NCBI GenBank assembly: GCA_000434735.1
Contig: FR881221.1
Coordinates: 678-8,288, forward strand
Length of the DNA: 7,611 nucleotides
From: Bacteroides sp. CAG:530
Lineage (GTDB): Bacteria; Bacteroidota; Bacteroidia; Bacteroidales; Bacteroidaceae
Reading direction: 5' to 3'
Positions 6,493 to 7,611 of the stretch are shown piece after piece. A model generated the notes under the pieces. It worked only from the letters and a program-made list of their open reading frames with translations, searched no databases and had not been told where the DNA came from. Position 1 is the first letter of the stretch. Each line of letters begins with the position of its first letter. Made by a program: the position numbers and the translations under genes.

Positions 6493-7140
6493 ATGATATT
6501 TGATAAAATAATAAAAGATTTACTTAATCTTAACTTTTTTTCTGAATATAAATTTAGAAAAAGAGACTCTTCCTTCTTGTTGAAGACAAAAGGTGGTAAG
6601 CAAATTATTGAGATGGATCACTGGATTGACGAAGCAACATCATCTCTCGTAATATACCCTATCTATGGTGTAAGATTCGATATTCTATCAAAATGGTTTG
6701 AGAAATTTAGTATGAAAAATTTGCAAGACCAAAGAGACGGAGCCAGTATCGATTTTTCTGGGGATATGCTATCTATGCAAGACAAGTTTTATTTCAACTT
6801 GAATGGGGAAAAATATGCAACCGATTTTAATGAATTACAAGCAAAAGTTCAAAAGTGTGCAGAATATGTCTTTTCAGAATATTCGTCACTTGATAAACTC
6901 TATAATAAAACAATAGTGCCAATTTTAAACGGAGAGGTTTCTCTACCTGATGTTGGAGCTGACTGGATCTTTATTGATTTGGCTTTGTGCAAAATCGTTA
7001 ATCCTTCAAATTTTCATAAGCTAAAACAGATAATTCTTTCCCATGTGAGAAAAATGTATATATGTAAAGAACCGAACATATTGGATTATTATGATAATTT
7101 AGAAGATATTTTACAATATTTAGAGTACACTCAATTATAA
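6493..7140 (+). CDS. Putative immunity protein paired with the Rhs toxin tip
   Basis: I do not recognise the 215-residue family; the immunity role is inferred from position directly after a polymorphic toxin tip. The protein is soluble, with no signal peptide or membrane segment. It is rich in aromatic and charged residues, with FFSEYKFRKRDSSFLLKT (18-35) near the start, two Trp (HWID and KWFEKF) in the first 70 residues, and an acidic C-terminus (ILDYYDNLEDILQYLEYTQL). Such composition is common for cytoplasmic immunity proteins that bind nuclease toxins. The gene is clearly more AT-rich than the nqr genes and the Rhs core downstream, as expected for horizontally moved tip and immunity cassettes. 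Unlike the toxin, the frame is fully intact. ATG 6493 is chosen; ATG 6486 runs into a stop after five codons. No Shine-Dalgarno is seen. Confidence 0.7.
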   Translation: MIFDKIIKDLLNLNFFSEYKFRKRDSSFLLKTKGGKQIIEMDHWIDEATSSLVIYPIYGVRFDILSKWFEKFSMKNLQDQRDGASIDFSGDMLSMQDKFYFNLNGEKYATDFNELQAKVQKCAEYVFSEYSSLDKLYNKTIVPILNGEVSLPDVGADWIFIDLALCKIVNPSNFHKLKQIILSHVRKMYICKEPNILDYYDNLEDILQYLEYTQL

Positions 7141-7152
7141 GTAGTGTTTTTT
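7127..7152 (+). terminator. Weak candidate terminator at the end of the putative immunity gene
   Basis: ACACT (7127-7131) can pair with AGTGT (7143-7147) around the stop codon, and a run of six T (7147-7152) follows. The stem is only 5 bp with an 11-base loop, so the call is weak. The position after the gene's last codons and the T run are what favour it. Confidence 0.35.
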
Positions 7153-7191
7153 AGTATGCATATTATATGTCTATTTGTAGCATCAATTAAA

Positions 7192-7611
7192 GATGCAGGC
7201 AAGAAGTTCCAACTCGCCAATGTGAAGGATGTGAACTACCTACCGCACAGAGGAGACACCATCCGAAAGCGAGAATGTGAACAACAATCACGCATACGAG
7301 TATGATGCAAATGGTAATCTTGTTTATGTCAATACAAGCCGTACAAAGAAGAACGGTGTGGCTGACGAGAAGACCACGGAACGTAAACTCAAATGGGATG
7401 AGGAGAACCGTCTCCTTGCTTCTGACGACAATGGCTTCGTGACTAACTATTGGTATGACGCAGACGGAGAACGCACGGTGAAGACATCGGGCGAGAGTGA
7501 CCAAGTCTATGTGAATTCTGAATTTGCTGGAGGTCGCACGAATACAGCCAAGTTCTCTTTGTGCGTTAGTCCATACTTAGTTGCCAACCAAGGCGGACGC
7601 TACACCAAGCA
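7192..7611 (+). pseudogene. Rhs YD-repeat core fragment, no start, runs off the right edge
   Basis: The frame beginning at 7235 is open to the edge and has the YD-repeat grammar of Rhs core: YEYDANGNLVYVNTS (from 7295), RKLKWDEENRLLASDDNG, NYWYDADGERTVKTSG, then VYVNSEFAGGRTNT and VSPYLVANQGGRYTK. Such repeats build the shell that encloses the C-terminal toxin. No start codon exists in this frame, because TGA at 7232-7234 blocks it. A neighbouring frame (GKKFQLANVKDVNY, ending about 7239) would join it as NYYRTEETPSESEN if one base near 7240 were removed. That suggests a one-base insertion. The piece adjoins the AT-rich immunity gene with an abrupt composition change near 7190. It is probably a 5'-truncated core segment of the next Rhs cassette rather than the start of a full rhs gene, but its 3' part lies outside the window. 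Confidence 0.75.

Noticed and set aside
7156..7311. Short + strand frame from ATG 7156 (MHIICLFVASIKDAGKK)
   Set aside because: Its later half looks like Rhs core in the pre-shift frame, and the first codons are AT-rich spacer. It is better explained as frameshifted core than as a separate small gene.
7187..7504. 105-codon minus-strand frame opposite the Rhs core
   Set aside because: The opposite strand has clear YD-repeat protein sequence. The minus frame is its hydrophobic mirror.

Overview
The window looks like a Bacteroidales chromosome (Bacteroides, Phocaeicola or a near relative). The evidence is the style of the Na+-NQR proteins, the AT-rich spacers with few Shine-Dalgarno sites, the Bacteroidales-type integrase N-terminus and the Bacteroidales-type Rhs repeats. 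All supportable genes lie on the + strand.

Positions 1-5534 hold a tightly spaced nqrABCDEF operon. nqrA is cut by the left edge and the other five genes are complete. It encodes the Na+-translocating NADH:quinone oxidoreductase. NqrF takes hydride from NADH through FAD and a 2Fe-2S cluster. Electrons cross the membrane at the four-cysteine iron site shared by NqrD and NqrE. They then pass through the covalent FMNs of NqrC and NqrB, and quinone is reduced while Na+ is exported. Ligand and flavin-attachment residues are intact in every subunit visible. A strong hairpin terminator at 5569-5604 closes the operon.

Positions 5605-5711 carry two sets of short direct repeats that resemble integrase arm-type sites. 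They lead into the first ~72 codons of a tyrosine integrase. That reading frame does not continue as an integrase. At about 5929 it passes in frame into the pre-toxin linker of an Rhs polymorphic toxin, which gives a chimeric 128-codon ORF.

The toxin domain that follows (to 6431) is readable as a PD-(D/E)XK-type nuclease. It is broken by an in-frame TGA, a one-base loss in an A run, and a one-base gain in a C10 homopolymer. A 17-bp hairpin separates it from an intact, AT-rich 215-aa ORF (6493-7140) in the position of the cognate immunity gene. From about 7192 to the right edge the sequence is Rhs YD-repeat core, itself lacking a start and probably frameshifted once. It continues off the window.

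Overall this is a housekeeping energy operon bordered by a degraded mobile-element end, followed by a decayed Rhs toxin tip whose putative immunity gene has been kept. The less ordinary part is 5605-7611: an integrase/Rhs fusion, a poly-C tract and an orphan immunity gene.
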